A stretch of 64,000 nt of DNA from Luteimonas sp. FCS-9 (GCF_001014645.1 NZ_LASZ01000005.1:164132-228131); one strand, 5' to 3'; shown: positions 28,555 to 43,619, numbered from the stretch's first letter. The notes: generated from the letters alone by a model not told the origin. Numbers and translations are program-made.

Positions 28555-29043
28555 TTACGGCTTCTTCGCGGGAAAGAACCCGAACAGCGCGATGCCGATC
28601 GCGCCGCCGACGATCGCCGCGTCGGCGATGTTGAACGCCGGCCAGTAGTAGTCGCGCCAGTGCCACTGGATGAAGTCGACGACGTGGCCGTGGATCTGGC
28701 GGTCGATGACGTTGCCCAGCGCCCCTCCGATCACCAGCGCGAACGGCAGCGCGGTGCGCCAATCGCGCCGCGGGGTCCTGGCCAGCCACCCGCCCAGGAC
28801 GCCGCTGATGACGAGCGCCAGGATCGTGAAGAACCACTTCTGCCAGCCGCCGGCGGTCGCCAGGAAGCTGAACGCCGCGCCGGTGTTGTAGGTGCGGTAC
28901 CAGTTCCAGAATCCTTCGATGACCGGGATCGCGGTGTACTCGGGCAGCGAGGTCAGCACCCACCACTTGGTCAGCTGGTCGAGCGCGATCACCACTGCCG
29001 AGAGCGCCAGCCACGGCAGCGCGTTGGGGGCGATGCGGGCCAT
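28555..29043 (-). CDS. lspA: lipoprotein signal peptidase II
   Basis: 162-aa inner-membrane aspartyl protease that cleaves prolipoproteins at the lipobox. Four TM helices. The catalytic Asp pair lies in [10 protein letters not shown] and [11 protein letters not shown]; the conserved N-terminal DQLTKWW and TGAAFSF are present. Its ATG overlaps the ileS stop by one base (TGATG), as in the common ileS-lspA arrangement. Confidence 0.97.
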   Translation of the reverse strand: MARIAPNALPWLALSAVVIALDQLTKWWVLTSLPEYTAIPVIEGFWNWYRTYNTGAAFSFLATAGGWQKWFFTILALVISGVLGGWLARTPRRDWRTALPFALVIGGALGNVIDRQIHGHVVDFIQWHWRDYYWPAFNIADAAIVGGAIGIALFGFFPAKKP

Positions 29044-31931
29044 CAGAACCACCTCCGGATCTCGCCGCCGCCATCGCGGCCGTCGGTCGAGATGTTGTCC
29101 ACGCAGCGGCCGCACAGCCCCGGATGCTCGGGGTGCGTACCGACGTCGGCGCGGCGCTGCCAGCAGCGCACGCACTTGGGCTTGTCGGTCGCGCGCGCCG
29201 ACACGCCGATCGCGGCCGCGCCTTCGTCGTCGACGAGCGTGACGTCGCCGCTGATCAGCAGGAAACGCAGTTCGTCGACGACCGGCGAGAGCCAGTTCGC
29301 ATCGGCCACGCCGCAGCGCAGCTCGATCTCGGCATCGAGCGCGGCGCCGATCTCGCCGCTGGCGCGCATCGGCTCGAGCACCTTGGCCACGCGCTCGCGC
29401 AGTTCCAGCACGCGCTCGAAGTCCTGCGGCCCCCAGTCGGCGTCGCCGTCGAGCTGCGCCAGGTCCGGGTACCAGGTCGCGAACTGCACGTTGGCCTCGC
29501 GCGCGCCCTGCGCCGGCGCAGGCAGGTAGCCCCACATCTCGTCGGCGGTAAAGCTGAGCACCGGCGCGATCCAGCGCACGAAGGCCTCGGCGATGTGGTA
29601 CATCGCGGTCTGCGCGCTGCGCCGCCCGACCGAGTGCTCGGGCATCGTGTACAGGCGGTCCTTGGTGACGTCGAGGTACAGCGACCCGAGGTCGACGCTG
29701 CAGAAGTTTGACAGCGCCTGGACGATCTCGGCGAAGTCGTAGCGCGCGTAGGCGGCCTCGATGCGCGCCTGCAGCAAAGCGGCGCGATGCACGATCCAGC
29801 GGTCGAGCGCGACCATGTCCTGCGGCGCGACCAGATCCGTCGCAGGCGCGAAGCCGGCCAGGTTGCCGAGCAGGAAGCGCGCAGTGTTGCGGATCCGGCG
29901 GTAGGCGTCGGCGGTGCGCTTGAGGATCTCCTGCGACAGCGACATCTCGTTGCTGTAGTCGGCCGATGCGATCCACAGGCGCAGGATGTCGGCGCCCAGC
30001 GTCTTCATGATGTCCTGCGGCTCGATGCCGTTGCCCAGCGACTTGGACATCTTGCGGCCGTGCTCGTCGACGGTGAAGCCGTGCGTCAGGCACTGCCGGT
30101 ACGGCGCCGCCTTGTCGATGGCGACGCCGGTCAGCAGCGAGGACTGGAACCAGCCGCGATGCTGGTCGGAGCCCTCGAGGTAGAGGTCGGCCGGCTTGGG
30201 ATACCCGCGCGCGCGCAGCACGCCCTCGTGGGTGACGCCCGAGTCGAACCACACGTCGAGGATGTCGGTGATCCTGTCGTAGTCGGCCGCATCACTGCCG
30301 AGCAGTTCGGCCGCGTCGAGCGTGTACCAGACGTCGACGCCGTGCTGCTCGACGCGGTCGGCGACGGCGCGCATCAGCTCGACCGTGCGCGGATGCGGTT
30401 CGCCGGTCTCGCGGTGCACGAACAGCGCGATCGGCACGCCCCAGGTGCGCTGGCGCGAGATCGTCCAGTCCGGGCGGTCGGCCACCATGCCGGCGATGCG
30501 CGCCTGCCCCCAGGCCGGGTACCAGGTCACGCCCTCGATCGCCGCGAGTGCATCGGTGCGCAACCCGCCCTGCTCCATCGAGATGAACCACTGCGGCGTG
30601 GCGCGGAACGCGATCGGCGTCTTGTGGCGCCAGCAGTGCGGATAGCTGTGTTCGAGCTTCGCGAACGCCAGCAGGCTGCCCTGCGCGCGCAGCGCGTCGA
30701 CGATGACGTCGTTGGCCTTCCAGATGTGCAGGCCGGCGAGCGCGGTGTCGCCGATCGGCGGCGTCGACGGCAGGTAGACGCCGCGGCCGTCGACCGGATT
30801 GAGCTGCGCGGCACTGTAGCGCTCGAGCAGGCCGTAGGCCTTGCCGACGACGTAGTCCTCCTGGCCGTGGCCGGGCGCGGTGTGCACCGCGCCGGTGCCG
30901 TCCTCGGCCGACACGTGCTCGCCGAGGATCACCGGGATGTCGCGCTCGGCATAGAACGGATGGCCGAGCAGCAGGTGTTCGAGCGCACTGCCGGCGACGC
31001 GGCCGTGCACGACGACGTCGCCCTCGACGCCGTAACGGCGCAGCGCACCTTCGGCCAGCGCATCGGCCAGCACCAGCCAGCGACGGCGACCATCCTGCGC
31101 GACCGGCCCCTCGACCAGCGCGTATTCGAGCTCGGCGCCCAGCGACACCGCCAGCGACGCGGGCAGCGTCCACGGCGTCGTCGTCCAGATCGGCAGCGCG
31201 ACCTCGACGCCGGCCGGCAGCGTCGCGCCGAAGGCGTGCGCGAACGCGGCGGCATCGCGCGCGACGTAGGCCACGTCGATCGCCGGCGAGACCTTGTCGG
31301 CGTACTCGATCTCGGCCTCGGCCAGCGCCGAGCCGCAGTCGAAGCACCAGTGCACCGGCTTGACGCCGCGGGTCAGGTGGCCGTTGTCGACGACCTTGGC
31401 CAGCGCGCGGATCTCGTCGGCCTCGAAGCGGAAGTCCAGCGTGCGGTACGGGTTGTCCCAGTCGCCCAGCACGCCCAGGCGCTTGAAGTCGCGCCGCTGC
31501 AGGTCGATCTGCGCGTTCGCGTACTCGCGGCACTTCTGCCGGAACTCGACCGCGTCGAGCTTGACCCCGACCTTGCCCCACTTCTTCTCGATCGCGATCT
31601 CGATCGGCAGACCGTGGCAGTCCCAGCCCGGGACGTAGGGCGCGTCGAAGCCGGCCAGGCCCTTGGACTTGACGATGATGTCCTTGAGGATCTTGTTGAC
31701 TGCATGGCCGAGGTGGATCGTGCCGTTCGCGTACGGCGGGCCGTCGTGCAGCACGAACAGCGGACGGCCGTGCGCATGCGCGCGCAACTGCGCGTACAGG
31801 CCCTCGTCCTCCCAGCGCGCCAGCATCGCCGGCTCGCGCTTGGGCAGGTCGCCGCGCATCGGGAAGTCGGTCGCCGGCAGGTGGATCGTCGACTTGTAGG
31901 GGTTGGGGGAATTGTCGGCCTGGGCGCTCAC
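29043..31931 (-). CDS. ileS: isoleucyl-tRNA synthetase
   Basis: 962-aa class Ia synthetase, full length. The HIGH motif is [17 protein letters not shown] and the KMSKS motif is [12 protein letters not shown]. The editing domain (CP1) lies between them with [13 protein letters not shown]-terminal zinc finger has [12 protein letters not shown] and CGRCVDNI. The GTG start at 31931 overlaps the ribF stop (GTGA), which fixes it. Bacterial-type IleS. Confidence 0.98.
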   Translation of the reverse strand: MSAQADNSPNPYKSTIHLPATDFPMRGDLPKREPAMLARWEDEGLYAQLRAHAHGRPLFVLHDGPPYANGTIHLGHAVNKILKDIIVKSKGLAGFDAPYVPGWDCHGLPIEIAIEKKWGKVGVKLDAVEFRQKCREYANAQIDLQRRDFKRLGVLGDWDNPYRTLDFRFEADEIRALAKVVDNGHLTRGVKPVHWCFDCGSALAEAEIEYADKVSPAIDVAYVARDAAAFAHAFGATLPAGVEVALPIWTTTPWTLPASLAVSLGAELEYALVEGPVAQDGRRRWLVLADALAEGALRRYGVEGDVVVHGRVAGSALEHLLLGHPFYAERDIPVILGEHVSAEDGTGAVHTAPGHGQEDYVVGKAYGLLERYSAAQLNPVDGRGVYLPSTPPIGDTALAGLHIWKANDVIVDALRAQGSLLAFAKLEHSYPHCWRHKTPIAFRATPQWFISMEQGGLRTDALAAIEGVTWYPAWGQARIAGMVADRPDWTISRQRTWGVPIALFVHRETGEPHPRTVELMRAVADRVEQHGVDVWYTLDAAELLGSDAADYDRITDILDVWFDSGVTHEGVLRARGYPKPADLYLEGSDQHRGWFQSSLLTGVAIDKAAPYRQCLTHGFTVDEHGRKMSKSLGNGIEPQDIMKTLGADILRLWIASADYSNEMSLSQEILKRTADAYRRIRNTARFLLGNLAGFAPATDLVAPQDMVALDRWIVHRAALLQARIEAAYARYDFAEIVQALSNFCSVDLGSLYLDVTKDRLYTMPEHSVGRRSAQTAMYHIAEAFVRWIAPVLSFTADEMWGYLPAPAQGAREANVQFATWYPDLAQLDGDADWGPQDFERVLELRERVAKVLEPMRASGEIGAALDAEIELRCGVADANWLSPVVDELRFLLISGDVTLVDDEGAAAIGVSARATDKPKCVRCWQRRADVGTHPEHPGLCGRCVDNISTDGRDGGGEIRRWF

Positions 31932-32923
31932 GCGTAGTCCTGTCGTTGCGGTTCTTGTCGTGGTGGGGCGCCGGCGGCCGCCTCGGCGAGCAGGGCCCGG
32001 GCGCGGGCCGCGTCCAGGTCCATCTGCGCGACCAGGGCGGGCAGGTCGTCGAACTTCTCCTCGTCGCGCAGCCGGGCGACGAACTCGACCTCGATCCTGC
32101 GCCCGTACAGGTCGCCGTCGAAGTCGAACAGATGGGCCTCGAGCAGCGGCTCCACGCCGCCAACGGTGGGCCGGGTGCCGAAGCTCGACACCGACGGCCA
32201 CGGCCGGCTTCGATCGGCATCGCTGCCGATGCCGTGCACGCGCGTGGCGTAGACGCCGCGCAGCGCCGGTACCTTGCCGCCGAAGCGCAGGTTGGCGGTC
32301 GGGTAGCCGAGCGTGCGGCCGAGCTGCTGGCCGCGCACCACGCGGCCGGACACCGCGTACGGCCGGCCCAGCAGACGGGCGGCGTGGACGAAGTCGCCGG
32401 CCACGAGCGCGGCGCGGATATGCGTGCTCGACACCCGCTCGCCGTCGACCACCAGCGGCTCGATCTCGCCGGCGACGAAGCCGGCCTCGCGGCCCAGCGC
32501 CTGCAGCGTCGCCAGTTCGCCGGCGCGCCGGTGCCCGAACCGGAAGCCCGGCCCGACCCAGACCTCGCGCGCGCGCAGCCGTGCCAGCAGCACCTGCTCG
32601 ACGAAGGCCTCGGGCGACATCGCCGCCATCCGCGCATCGAAGCGCAGCAGCCCGACGACGTGGGCGCCGAGCGCGCGCAGGCCCTCGATCTTCGCCCGCA
32701 CTGGCCCCAACCGCGGCGGCGGCGTCGCGGCGGCGAAGAACTCGCGCGGCAGCGGCTCGAAGCTCAGCGCGGCGGCGGCCACGCCCAGCGCATGCGCGCG
32801 CGCGACCGCGTGGCGCACCAGCGCCTGGTGCCCGAGGTGCAGGCCGTCGAACGCCCCGATGCAGACCACGCTGCCGTCGGCACACTCGGACCCGCCGGCG
32901 ATGTCGCGGAACAGCCTGCTCAT
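31928..32923 (-). CDS. ribF: bifunctional riboflavin kinase/FAD synthetase
   Basis: 331 aa. The N-terminal adenylyltransferase has [14 protein letters not shown] (HxGH). The C-terminal riboflavin kinase has [13 protein letters not shown] and the later [17 protein letters not shown]. It converts riboflavin to FMN and FAD. It begins the ribF-ileS-lspA operon; the arrangement murJ-ribF-ileS-lspA-ispH is typical of gammaproteobacteria. Confidence 0.97.
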   Translation of the reverse strand: MSRLFRDIAGGSECADGSVVCIGAFDGLHLGHQALVRHAVARAHALGVAAAALSFEPLPREFFAAATPPPRLGPVRAKIEGLRALGAHVVGLLRFDARMAAMSPEAFVEQVLLARLRAREVWVGPGFRFGHRRAGELATLQALGREAGFVAGEIEPLVVDGERVSSTHIRAALVAGDFVHAARLLGRPYAVSGRVVRGQQLGRTLGYPTANLRFGGKVPALRGVYATRVHGIGSDADRSRPWPSVSSFGTRPTVGGVEPLLEAHLFDFDGDLYGRRIEVEFVARLRDEEKFDDLPALVAQMDLDAARARALLAEAAAGAPPRQEPQRQDYA

Positions 32924-33036
32924 GGCGTCTCGTCGGGCGGAGACGGCGTCGGACGCCGCGCTCCGGAAGGTGACCGGAGATTATAGCGGGCGCAGCCCCC
33001 GCGCCGCGGCCCGCCCTGCCCCGGCGTCCGCGATGC

Positions 33037-34635
33037 TCAGTGCCGCAGGTGACGCGGCCGCAGCCCCAGGGCCAGCATCGCGACCCCGTAGGCGGCCGCC
33101 CCGGCGCCGATCGCCAGCGCCAGCCAGGCGATCCGGTGCTGCCAGCCGTCGATCGCGGTCCAGTCGCCGATCCAGCCGCGCAGCGCCAGCACCACCGCCG
33201 CCATCGCCACGCAAGCGCCGGCCAGCCGCAGCAGGTAGCGTGCCCAGCCCGGCTCGGGCACGAAGATCGCGCGCCGGCGCAGGTAGCGCCACAGCAGCGT
33301 CGCGTTGACCACGCCCGCCAGCGCCGTCGCCAGCGCGATGCCCCCGTGCGCACCCGGGACGTCGTACAGCCACAGCGGCGTGGTCAGCGCGATGGTCAGC
33401 GCGACGTTGGCCGCGACCGTCCAGATCGCCGCGCGCATCGGCGTCTTCGTGTCCTGGCGGGCGTAGAACGCCGGGGCCAGCACCTTGCTGAGCATGAAGG
33501 CCGGCACGCCCAGGCTCATCGCGGTCAGGCTGACGGCCGCCATCCGCGTGTCGTGGGCGCCAAATGCGCCGTAGTTGTAGACGGTCGCGGTGATCGGCTC
33601 TGCCAGCAGCAGCAGGCCGAGGCCAGCCGGCACGCCGGCCAGCAGCGCCATGCGCAGGCCCCAGTCCAGCGACTGGCTGTAGCCCTGCGCGTCCTGGGCC
33701 GCGTGCCGGCGCGAGAGGTGCGGCAGGATCACCGTGCCCAGCGCGACGCCGAACAGGCCCAGCGGGAACTCGATCAGCCGGTCCGAGTAGTACAGCCAGT
33801 CGACGCTGCCGCTGGCCAGCAGCGACGCGAACGCGGTGCCCACGATCAGGTTGACCTGGGCTACCGAGGAGGAGAACAGCGTCGGCAGCATCAGCCGCCC
33901 GACCTTGCGCACCTCGGCGTGGCCGAAGCCCGGCCGCAGCCGCGGCCGCAGCCCCAGCCGCCCCAGGGCCGGCCACAGCAGCGCGAGCTGCAGGAAGCCG
34001 GCGACCAGCACGCCCCAGGCCAGGCCCTGCGGCGGCAGGTCGAACCGCGGCGCCAGCCACAGCATCGCGGCGATCATCGTCAGGTTGTGCAGCACCGGCG
34101 TGAACGCCGGCAGCCCGAAGCGGCCGTGGCTGTTGAGGATCGACGCGGCCAGCGACATCAGCGAGATGAACAGCAGATACGGGAACGTGATCCGCAGCAT
34201 CTGCGCGGTCTGCGCCAGCAGTTCTGGCTGATCGGCCCAGCCCGGCGCGAACAGCCGCGCGACCAGCGGCGCCAGCAGCATGCCGGCCGCGCAGACGACC
34301 AGCACCACCGCGCACAGCGCACCGGCCATGTGGTCGACGAAGGACTTCAGCGCAGCGCGGTCGCCCCGCTCCTTGATCTCGTTGAGCACGGGCACGAAGG
34401 CCATCGCCATCGAGCCCTCGGCGAACACCCGACGCAGGAAATTGGGGATGCGATAGGCGACAATGAAGGCGCTCATCGCGCCACCGGTACCGAACAGCGT
34501 CGCCTGCAGCATGTCGCGGGCGAAGCCGGCGATGCGCGACAGCAGGGTCATCGCGCTGAACACCGCGCTCGAGCGCAGCAGCCCGCCGCGTGCCCGGGCC
34601 TCGGGCGCCGCGGCGGCCGGATCGGAGGCCGTCAC
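33037..34635 (-). CDS. murJ: lipid II flippase MurJ
   Basis: 532-aa MOP-superfamily protein with 14 TM helices. [18 protein letters not shown] at TM1, [20 protein letters not shown] (the MurJ signature), and [17 protein letters not shown] later in the protein are diagnostic. It flips lipid II for peptidoglycan synthesis. A TTG at 34671 would extend it by 12 aa but lies inside the rpsT promoter, so the GTG at 34635 is chosen. Divergent from rpsT. Confidence 0.95.
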   Translation of the reverse strand: MTASDPAAAAPEARARGGLLRSSAVFSAMTLLSRIAGFARDMLQATLFGTGGAMSAFIVAYRIPNFLRRVFAEGSMAMAFVPVLNEIKERGDRAALKSFVDHMAGALCAVVLVVCAAGMLLAPLVARLFAPGWADQPELLAQTAQMLRITFPYLLFISLMSLAASILNSHGRFGLPAFTPVLHNLTMIAAMLWLAPRFDLPPQGLAWGVLVAGFLQLALLWPALGRLGLRPRLRPGFGHAEVRKVGRLMLPTLFSSSVAQVNLIVGTAFASLLASGSVDWLYYSDRLIEFPLGLFGVALGTVILPHLSRRHAAQDAQGYSQSLDWGLRMALLAGVPAGLGLLLLAEPITATVYNYGAFGAHDTRMAAVSLTAMSLGVPAFMLSKVLAPAFYARQDTKTPMRAAIWTVAANVALTIALTTPLWLYDVPGAHGGIALATALAGVVNATLLWRYLRRRAIFVPEPGWARYLLRLAGACVAMAAVVLALRGWIGDWTAIDGWQHRIAWLALAIGAGAAAYGVAMLALGLRPRHLRH

Positions 34636-34662
34636 CGTCGCATCCCGTTCAGGCCGGGCCTG

Positions 34663-34691
34663 TTGACGCAAGTATATGAAAGCACCATAAT
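34663..34691 (+). promoter_or_regulatory. sigma-70 promoter of rpsT
   Basis: -35 TTGACG (34663-34668), 17-bp spacer, -10 CATAAT (34686-34691), each 5/6 to consensus, in an AT-rich island 69 bp before the rpsT start. Confidence 0.8.
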
Positions 34692-34759
34692 TTCCTGCTC
34701 AAATTTCCATTGGTCCGGCCAAGCCGGATTTTCACACGTCCAGCTTCCAGGAATCCATC

Positions 34760-35032
34760 GTGGCAAACATCAAGTCCGCCAAGAAGCGCGCCAAGCAGAC
34801 CGTCGTGCGCAACGCGCGCAACTCCGCCCAGCGCTCGCAGCTCCGCACCGCCGTCAAGAAGGTGCTCAAGGCGCTCGACGCCAACGACGCCGCCGGCGCG
34901 CAGGAGGCGTTCAACGTCGCCCAGCCGATCCTCGACCGTTTCAGCTCGCGCGGCCTGATCCACAAGAACAAGGCCGCCCGCCACAAGAGCCGCCTGTCGG
35001 CCCGCATCAAGGCGCTCAAGGCCGCTGCCTGA
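34760..35032 (+). CDS. rpsT: 30S ribosomal protein S20
   Basis: 90 aa, usual length. [21 protein letters not shown] is the S20 start; the C-terminus [18 protein letters not shown] is typical. A primary 16S-binding protein. Monocistronic, divergent from murJ, with its own promoter and a strong terminator. Confidence 0.98.
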   Translation: MANIKSAKKRAKQTVVRNARNSAQRSQLRTAVKKVLKALDANDAAGAQEAFNVAQPILDRFSSRGLIHKNKAARHKSRLSARIKALKAAA

Positions 35033-35068
35033 GCCCTGCCCGGCCGCCCCGGCGGTCGATGCGAGAAG

Positions 35069-35093
35069 AACCCGGCTCCGGCCGGGTTTTTTT
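35069..35093 (+). terminator. Rho-independent terminator of rpsT
   Basis: 8-bp stem AACCCGGC / GCCGGGTT, TCCG loop, followed directly by five further T. Confidence 0.9.
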
Positions 35094-35212
35094 GTGGCGC
35101 GGTATTGCGACCATGCCCGCGCAGCTGCCTGAGCGCGATGCGCGAAAGGCCGGCTTTGTTGGTGCACGCATCGCGGCCGAGCAACCGTGCCGGCTGCCTA
35201 ACGCCTCCCCTT

Positions 35213-35279
35213 GTAGGAGCGCGCTCGCGCGCGATGGGCATTACCGGGAACACCCCATCGCGCGCGAGCGCGCTCCTAC
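35213..35279. repeat. GTAGGAGCGCGC palindromic repeat, copy 3
   Basis: Near-perfect arms GTAGGAGCGCGCTCGCGCGCGA and their complement around TGGGCATTACCGGGAACACCCC. It lies between the converging rpsT and obgE. Confidence 0.85.
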
Positions 35280-35309
35280 GGGAGACCGCGGCAAGCCCCA
35301 AGAACGCGA

Positions 35310-35330
35310 AACCCGGCCTGCGGCCGGGTT
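35310..35330 (-). terminator. terminator hairpin of obgE
   Basis: 9-bp perfect stem AACCCGGCC / GGCCGGGTT, 3-nt loop, 29 bp after the obgE stop on the minus strand; the U-run is short (TTTCGCGTT). Confidence 0.75.
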
Positions 35331-35358
35331 CCGGTGACGCGCACGTCGGCCCGCGCCG

Positions 35359-36523
<1,165 letters not shown>

Positions 36524-36545
36524 AGGCCCACGGCCCGCCGGAATG

Positions 36546-36566
36546 AAAAACCCCGCCGGAGCGGGG
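36546..36566 (-). terminator. terminator of rplU-rpmA
   Basis: 6-bp GC stem CCCCGC / GCGGGG with a 4-nt loop, followed on the minus strand by TTTTT. Confidence 0.8.
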
Positions 36567-36592
36567 CTTCGTGTCGGACGGCGTCGCGCGGA

Positions 36593-36853
36593 TTACTGCG
36601 CGGCGACGACGTTGACGGTGCGACGGTTCTTCGGACCCTTGGTCGTGAACTCGACCTTGCCGTCGACCAGCGCGTACAGCGTGTGGTCGCGGCCCAGGCC
36701 GACGCCGCTGCCCGGATGGAACTGGGTGCCGCGCTGACGCACGATGATGTTGCCGGCCTCGATGGCCTGGCCGCCGTAGATCTTGACGCCGAGGTACTTC
36801 GGGTTGGAGTCGCGGCCGTTGCGCGAGGAACCTACGCCCTTCTTGTGTGCCAT
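36593..36853 (-). CDS. rpmA: 50S ribosomal protein L27
   Basis: 86 aa. [19 protein letters not shown] is the standard L27 N-terminus without the Firmicute cleavage extension; [19 protein letters not shown] is diagnostic. It contacts the peptidyl-transferase centre. Co-transcribed with rplU. Confidence 0.98.
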   Translation of the reverse strand: MAHKKGVGSSRNGRDSNPKYLGVKIYGGQAIEAGNIIVRQRGTQFHPGSGVGLGRDHTLYALVDGKVEFTTKGPKNRRTVNVVAAQ

Positions 36854-36865
36854 GCCTGCTGCTCC

Positions 36866-37186
36866 TTACTTGCTGCCACCGGCGATGCCGGTGATCTCGA
36901 TTTCGGTGTAGTGCTGACGGTGACCCTGCCGCTTCATGTGGTGCTTGCGGCGGCGGAACTTGATGATGCGGATCTTGTCGGCGCGGCCGTGCGACTTGAT
37001 CGTCGCGCTGACGCTGGCACCGGCGATCGCGTCGCCGAGCTTCACGCCGTCGGCGTCGCCGAGCAGCAGCACGTTGTCGAACTTGATCTCGCTGCCGACG
37101 TCGCCGTCGAGCTTCTCGACGCGCAGCGTCTCGCCCGCCATCACGCGGTACTGCTTGCCGCCCGTCACCAGGACTGCATAACTCAT
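36866..37186 (-). CDS. rplU: 50S ribosomal protein L21
   Basis: 106 aa. [19 protein letters not shown] and the C-terminal [20 protein letters not shown] are L21 signatures. It binds 23S rRNA near L20. First gene of rplU-rpmA, upstream of obgE, the classic bacterial order. Confidence 0.98.
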   Translation of the reverse strand: MSYAVLVTGGKQYRVMAGETLRVEKLDGDVGSEIKFDNVLLLGDADGVKLGDAIAGASVSATIKSHGRADKIRIIKFRRRKHHMKRQGHRQHYTEIEITGIAGGSK

Positions 37187-37248
37187 GACCAGACTTCCTC
37201 TGTAGTTATTGTGGTCGCTGCCGCCATCGAGGGCGGACAGGAGCGGGA

Positions 37249-37277
37249 CTTTAATGGGATCAGTGGGTTGCGGTCAA
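37249..37277 (-). promoter_or_regulatory. candidate promoter of rplU-rpmA
   Basis: -35 TTGACC (37277-37272), 17-bp spacer, weak -10 TTAAAG (37254-37249), 63 bp upstream of rplU. Spacing is ideal but the -10 is poor. Confidence 0.45.
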
Positions 37278-37350
37278 GTCGCCCCAGGACCGGGCTTCAT
37301 CCTGGGGCCGGCGTGCGCGCCGGGACCCGGGCTGCGCCACGGATTGCCCC

Positions 37351-37431
37351 GTAGGAGCGCGCTTGCGCGCGATGAAGCATTCCCGGGGATCCTGCTGAGA
37401 GACAGCCCTTCGCGCGCGAGCGCGCTCCTAC
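37351..37431. repeat. GTAGGAGCGCGC palindromic repeat, copy 4
   Basis: Arms GTAGGAGCGCGCTTGCGCGCGA and CGCGCGAGCGCGCTCCTAC around a longer centre. It lies in the 419-bp gap between the divergent rplU and uvrA; the rest of the gap shows only the rplU promoter candidate. Confidence 0.85.
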
Positions 37432-37605
37432 GGAACGGCCCCTTCGCTGAACGGCGCCGTCTCACCAGCTGAGACCGGCCGCACTCACACTGGCGTTGCG
37501 CCGATTTGCCCCCAAATGAGCGGCTCGGTAGTCTGACCGATTGCCCGTTCCCGCGCCCTGGGCGCGTGCCGTGCCTCCCCCGCCCTCCAACCGGACCTGA
37601 CGTCG

Positions 37606-40652
<3,047 letters not shown>

Positions 40653-40656
<4 letters not shown>

Positions 40657-41057
40657 ACGATGCGAAGCTGCTGATCCGCGTGCCGATCGAGTTGCGCTGG
40701 CGCGATCTCGACGCGTTCGACCACGTCAACAACGCGACCTTCATGACCTATCTGGAGGAGGCGCGCATCCGCTGGTTCGACTCGGTCGGCGAGCCCTGGG
40801 TCACCGACGCCACCGCGCCGCTGCTGGCCGCGGTGCAGATGAACTATCGGCTGCCGATCCCCTACCCCTCGCGCATCGTCGTCGAACTGTCGGCGCAGCG
40901 CGTGGGTACGACCAGCGTCACCGTCGGCCACCGCATCGTGTCCGAGGACGGCGAAACGCTGCACGCCGACGGCCACGTGGTCGTGGTCTGGATCGACCGC
41001 GCGACCGGGCGGCCCACCGCGCTGCCCGAATCTGTGCGGACCAAGGCGCTGGCCTGA
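40653..41057 (+). CDS. acyl-CoA thioesterase, 4HBT hotdog family
   Basis: 134 aa. [20 protein letters not shown] carries the catalytic Asp of the 4-hydroxybenzoyl-CoA thioesterase/YbgC/FadM type and the typical HVNN turn. Members hydrolyse acyl-CoAs. The start overlaps the uvrA stop (ATGA), so it is translated with uvrA. A crotonase gene follows 43 bp later, suggesting acyl-CoA metabolism. Confidence 0.9.
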
Positions 41058-41100
41058 GTTGCCGCTACCATCGCGGGTCCCGCTACCCGGAAGCCCCGCG

Positions 41101-41856
41101 ATGCCGTCCCCGATCGAGATCCTCGACCATGGCCCGATCCGCGAGCTGCGGCTCGCCCGCCCACCGGTTAATGCGCTCGACCCGACGCTGTGCGAGGCAC
41201 TGCGCACGGCCGTCGAGGCCGCGCCCGGCGACGGCGCAGCCGGGCTGGTGCTGTCGGGCCAGCCGCGGTTCTTCTCGGCCGGACTCGACGTCCCCGACCT
41301 GCTGACGCTCGACGCGGCTGCGCTGCGCGGGGCCTGGGAGGGCTTCTTCGACGCGGTGCGCGCGGTCGCGGTCTCGCCGGTGCCGGTCGCCGCGGCGATC
41401 ACCGGGCACGCACCCGCCGGTGGCTGCGTGCTGGCGCTGGCCTGCGACTACCGGGTGATGGCGCGCGGCGCCTTCGGCATCGGCCTCAACGAGACCCAGG
41501 TCGGGCTGGTCGCGCCGATCGGCATCCAGCAACTGATGCGGCGCACCGTCGGCCAGCGCCAGGCCGAGCGCCTGCTGGTCGGCGGCCTGCAGGTCGATCC
41601 GGACGAGGCGTTGCGGCTCGGCCTGGTCGACGCGCTCGCGGACGCAGAGGCGACGGTCGCCGACGCCTGCGACTGGGTGCGTTCGCTGCTCGCGCTGCCG
41701 CAGGCGCCGATGCGCGAGACGCGCCGGATCGCGCGCGCCGATCTCGTCGAGGCGCTGCAGCCCGACCGCCTCGATCTCGATCGCCAGCTCGCCGCCTGGC
41801 ACGCGCCCGACACGCAGGCCGGCCTGCGCGCACTGGTGGCGCGACTGGGGCGCTGA
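41101..41856 (+). CDS. enoyl-CoA hydratase/isomerase family protein
   Basis: 251-aa crotonase fold. FFSAGLDVPDLLT and ITGHAPAGGCVLALACDYRVM form the oxyanion hole; GIGLNETQVGLVAPIG follows. The first catalytic Glu of hydratases (GGGxE) is replaced (GGCVLA), as in delta3,delta2-enoyl-CoA isomerases, so isomerase activity is more likely than hydratase. The start at MPSPIEIL is preferred to an upstream ATG at 41059. Third in the uvrA-thioesterase cluster. Confidence 0.85.
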   Translation: MPSPIEILDHGPIRELRLARPPVNALDPTLCEALRTAVEAAPGDGAAGLVLSGQPRFFSAGLDVPDLLTLDAAALRGAWEGFFDAVRAVAVSPVPVAAAITGHAPAGGCVLALACDYRVMARGAFGIGLNETQVGLVAPIGIQQLMRRTVGQRQAERLLVGGLQVDPDEALRLGLVDALADAEATVADACDWVRSLLALPQAPMRETRRIARADLVEALQPDRLDLDRQLAAWHAPDTQAGLRALVARLGR

Positions 41857-41891
41857 CGCACGTCGCCCAAGCACTGCGCGGCTCGCGCGCC

Positions 41892-42755
41892 TTACGGTCC
41901 GGTCGCGACCGGACGCGCGGGGTCCTCTATCCAGCCGCTCCACGAGCCGGGAAACAGCCGTGCACCGTCGAGCCCGGCATGCGCCATCGCCAGCAGGTGG
42001 TGGCAGGCGGTGACGCCCGAACCGCACATCGCGACCAGCGCCGACGGCGGGCGGCCGTCGAGCAGCACGCCGAACTCGCGCGCGAGCGCATCGGCAGGCT
42101 TGAAGCGGCCGTCGGCCAGGTTGTCGGCATACGGCCGGTTGACCGCGCCCGGCACGTGGCCGGCGCGCGGATCGATCGGTTCGACCTCGCCGCGGAACCG
42201 TGGCGCGGCGCGGGCGTCGACGAGCAGGCCGCCCGCCGCGACATGGCGCCGGATGTCGTCGGCCGCGTGCAGCAGCGCGTCGGCCGCAAAGGCACCGGCG
42301 GCGTCGCGCGGCGAACGTGCGGTGACGCTCGCATCCACCGGCAGTCCCAACGCGGTCCAGCGCGCCCAGCCGCCGTCGAGCACCGCGACCCGGCGATGGC
42401 CGAAGCTGTGCAGCAGCCACCACAGACGTGCGGCGAACGCGCCGTCGCCGTCGTCGTAGGCCACGACCTGGACGCCCTCGCCGATCCCCCAGCGGCCCAG
42501 GGCCTGCGCGAAGGCCGCGGCCGTCGGCCAGGGATGGCGCCCACGCCCCGGGGCGTGCGGCCCCGACAGGTCGCGGTCGAGATGCGCGTACACCGCACCG
42601 GGCACGTGCGCGGTGCGCCAGGCGCGCTCGCCGGCGTCGACCGCACCGGCCGCGGCCGCGAGCGAGAACCGGCAGTCGACGATGACCAGATCGTCCCGCC
42701 CGAGCGCGGCAGCCAACGCCTCGGCCGAAACCAGCGTGCTCCAGTCCGCGCTCAT
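41892..42755 (-). CDS. sseA: sulfurtransferase with two rhodanese domains (SseA-like)
   Basis: 287 aa. N-terminal inactive rhodanese domain (VIVDCRFSLA, HVPGAVYAHLDRDLSG) and C-terminal active one with the catalytic Cys in MCGSGVTACHHLLA, which matches the CGSGVTA loop of 3-mercaptopyruvate sulfurtransferase. It ends FPGSWSGWIEDPARPVATG. It moves sulfur from 3-mercaptopyruvate or thiosulfate. Its ATG overlaps the Nudix stop (ATGA at 42755); third gene of the operon. Confidence 0.92.
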   Translation of the reverse strand: MSADWSTLVSAEALAAALGRDDLVIVDCRFSLAAAAGAVDAGERAWRTAHVPGAVYAHLDRDLSGPHAPGRGRHPWPTAAAFAQALGRWGIGEGVQVVAYDDGDGAFAARLWWLLHSFGHRRVAVLDGGWARWTALGLPVDASVTARSPRDAAGAFAADALLHAADDIRRHVAAGGLLVDARAAPRFRGEVEPIDPRAGHVPGAVNRPYADNLADGRFKPADALAREFGVLLDGRPPSALVAMCGSGVTACHHLLAMAHAGLDGARLFPGSWSGWIEDPARPVATGP

Positions 42756-43378
42756 GCCCGCTCCAGGTGGCGGCGCAGATTCAGCAGGATCGACGCGGTC
42801 GCGCCCCAGATGCGATGCGTCGGCGCATCGGCCAGGGTCTCGTACTCGAGCACGTGGCGGGTGCGCCCGGCGAACTCGATGTCGACCCGGCGCAGCTTCG
42901 CCGGCGACATCAGGAAATCCAGTGGCACCTCGAACACCTCGGCCACCTCGCCCGGGTCGGGCACCGGCGCGAAGTCGGGATCGAGCATCGCGACCACCGG
43001 CACCACCCGGTAGCCGGTGACCGTGGCCAGAGGATCGAGGAAGCCCAGTGGGGCGGCCTGCGCGGGGGCCAGGCCGATCTCCTCGCCCGCCTCGCGCAGC
43101 GCGGCCTGCAGCGGACCGCCGTCCTCCGGCTCGAGCCGGCCGCCGGGAAAGCTGACCTGGCCGGCGTGGTGGCGCAGCGTGTCGGTCCGCCGCGTCAGCA
43201 GCGCCTGCAGGCCGCCCGCGCGCTCGACCAGCCCGACCAGCACCGCGGCCTCGCGCAGCGCGGCGTCGGGCGCCAGCAGACCATCGAGTTCGTCGACGTT
43301 CCAGCCGCGCGCGGTCGGCGCGCCGTCGAGCGGATGTAGCACGCGGCGCAGGCGTGCGGCCAGGACCGGCGGGCTCAT
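42752..43378 (-). CDS. Nudix hydrolase, CoA pyrophosphatase type
   Basis: 208 aa. A Nudix box of the NudL/CoAse form (SFPGGRLEPEDGG, then ALREAGEEIGL) sits around residue 85, with LLTRRTDTLRHHAGQVSFPG just before it, the UPF0035 motif of CoA pyrophosphatases. These cleave CoA to phosphopantetheine and 3',5'-ADP. The start at MSPPVLAAR is set by ATGA overlap with the upstream DUF1289 gene. Confidence 0.9.
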   Translation of the reverse strand: MSPPVLAARLRRVLHPLDGAPTARGWNVDELDGLLAPDAALREAAVLVGLVERAGGLQALLTRRTDTLRHHAGQVSFPGGRLEPEDGGPLQAALREAGEEIGLAPAQAAPLGFLDPLATVTGYRVVPVVAMLDPDFAPVPDPGEVAEVFEVPLDFLMSPAKLRRVDIEFAGRTRHVLEYETLADAPTHRIWGATASILLNLRRHLERA

Positions 43379-43560
43379 GCGCGCGCACCCTCGCGGGCCG
43401 GCAGCACCACGTCCATCAGGTGGCGGCGCTGCGCGTCGTCCATCTGCAGCCAGCGCGCGATCTCGTCGGCGCTGCGCAGGCAGCCGTGGCAACGGCCGCG
43501 GTCGTCGAGCGTACACACGCCGGTGCAGGGCGTGGGGACGGCGCGGAATGGGGCATCCAT
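43375..43560 (-). CDS. DUF1289 small Cys-rich protein
   Basis: 61 aa. PCTGVCTLDDRGRCHGCLRS has four Cys spaced like the DUF1289 family, a possible metal or Fe-S site; GCLRSADEIARWLQM completes the signature. Function unknown. First gene of a three-gene operon with Nudix and sulfurtransferase genes, all joined by ATGA overlaps. Confidence 0.88.
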   Translation of the reverse strand: MDAPFRAVPTPCTGVCTLDDRGRCHGCLRSADEIARWLQMDDAQRRHLMDVVLPAREGARA

Positions 43561-43619
43561 CCGGTCATTCTACCGGCGCGTCGCGGACGCGTACGCCCGG
43601 CGGCTAGGGGCCCGGAAAC

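Noticed and set aside
29043..33353. Apparent 1436-aa fusion with ileS
   Set aside because: The N-terminal part is out-of-frame murJ and ribF; ileS starts at the GTG overlapping the ribF stop.
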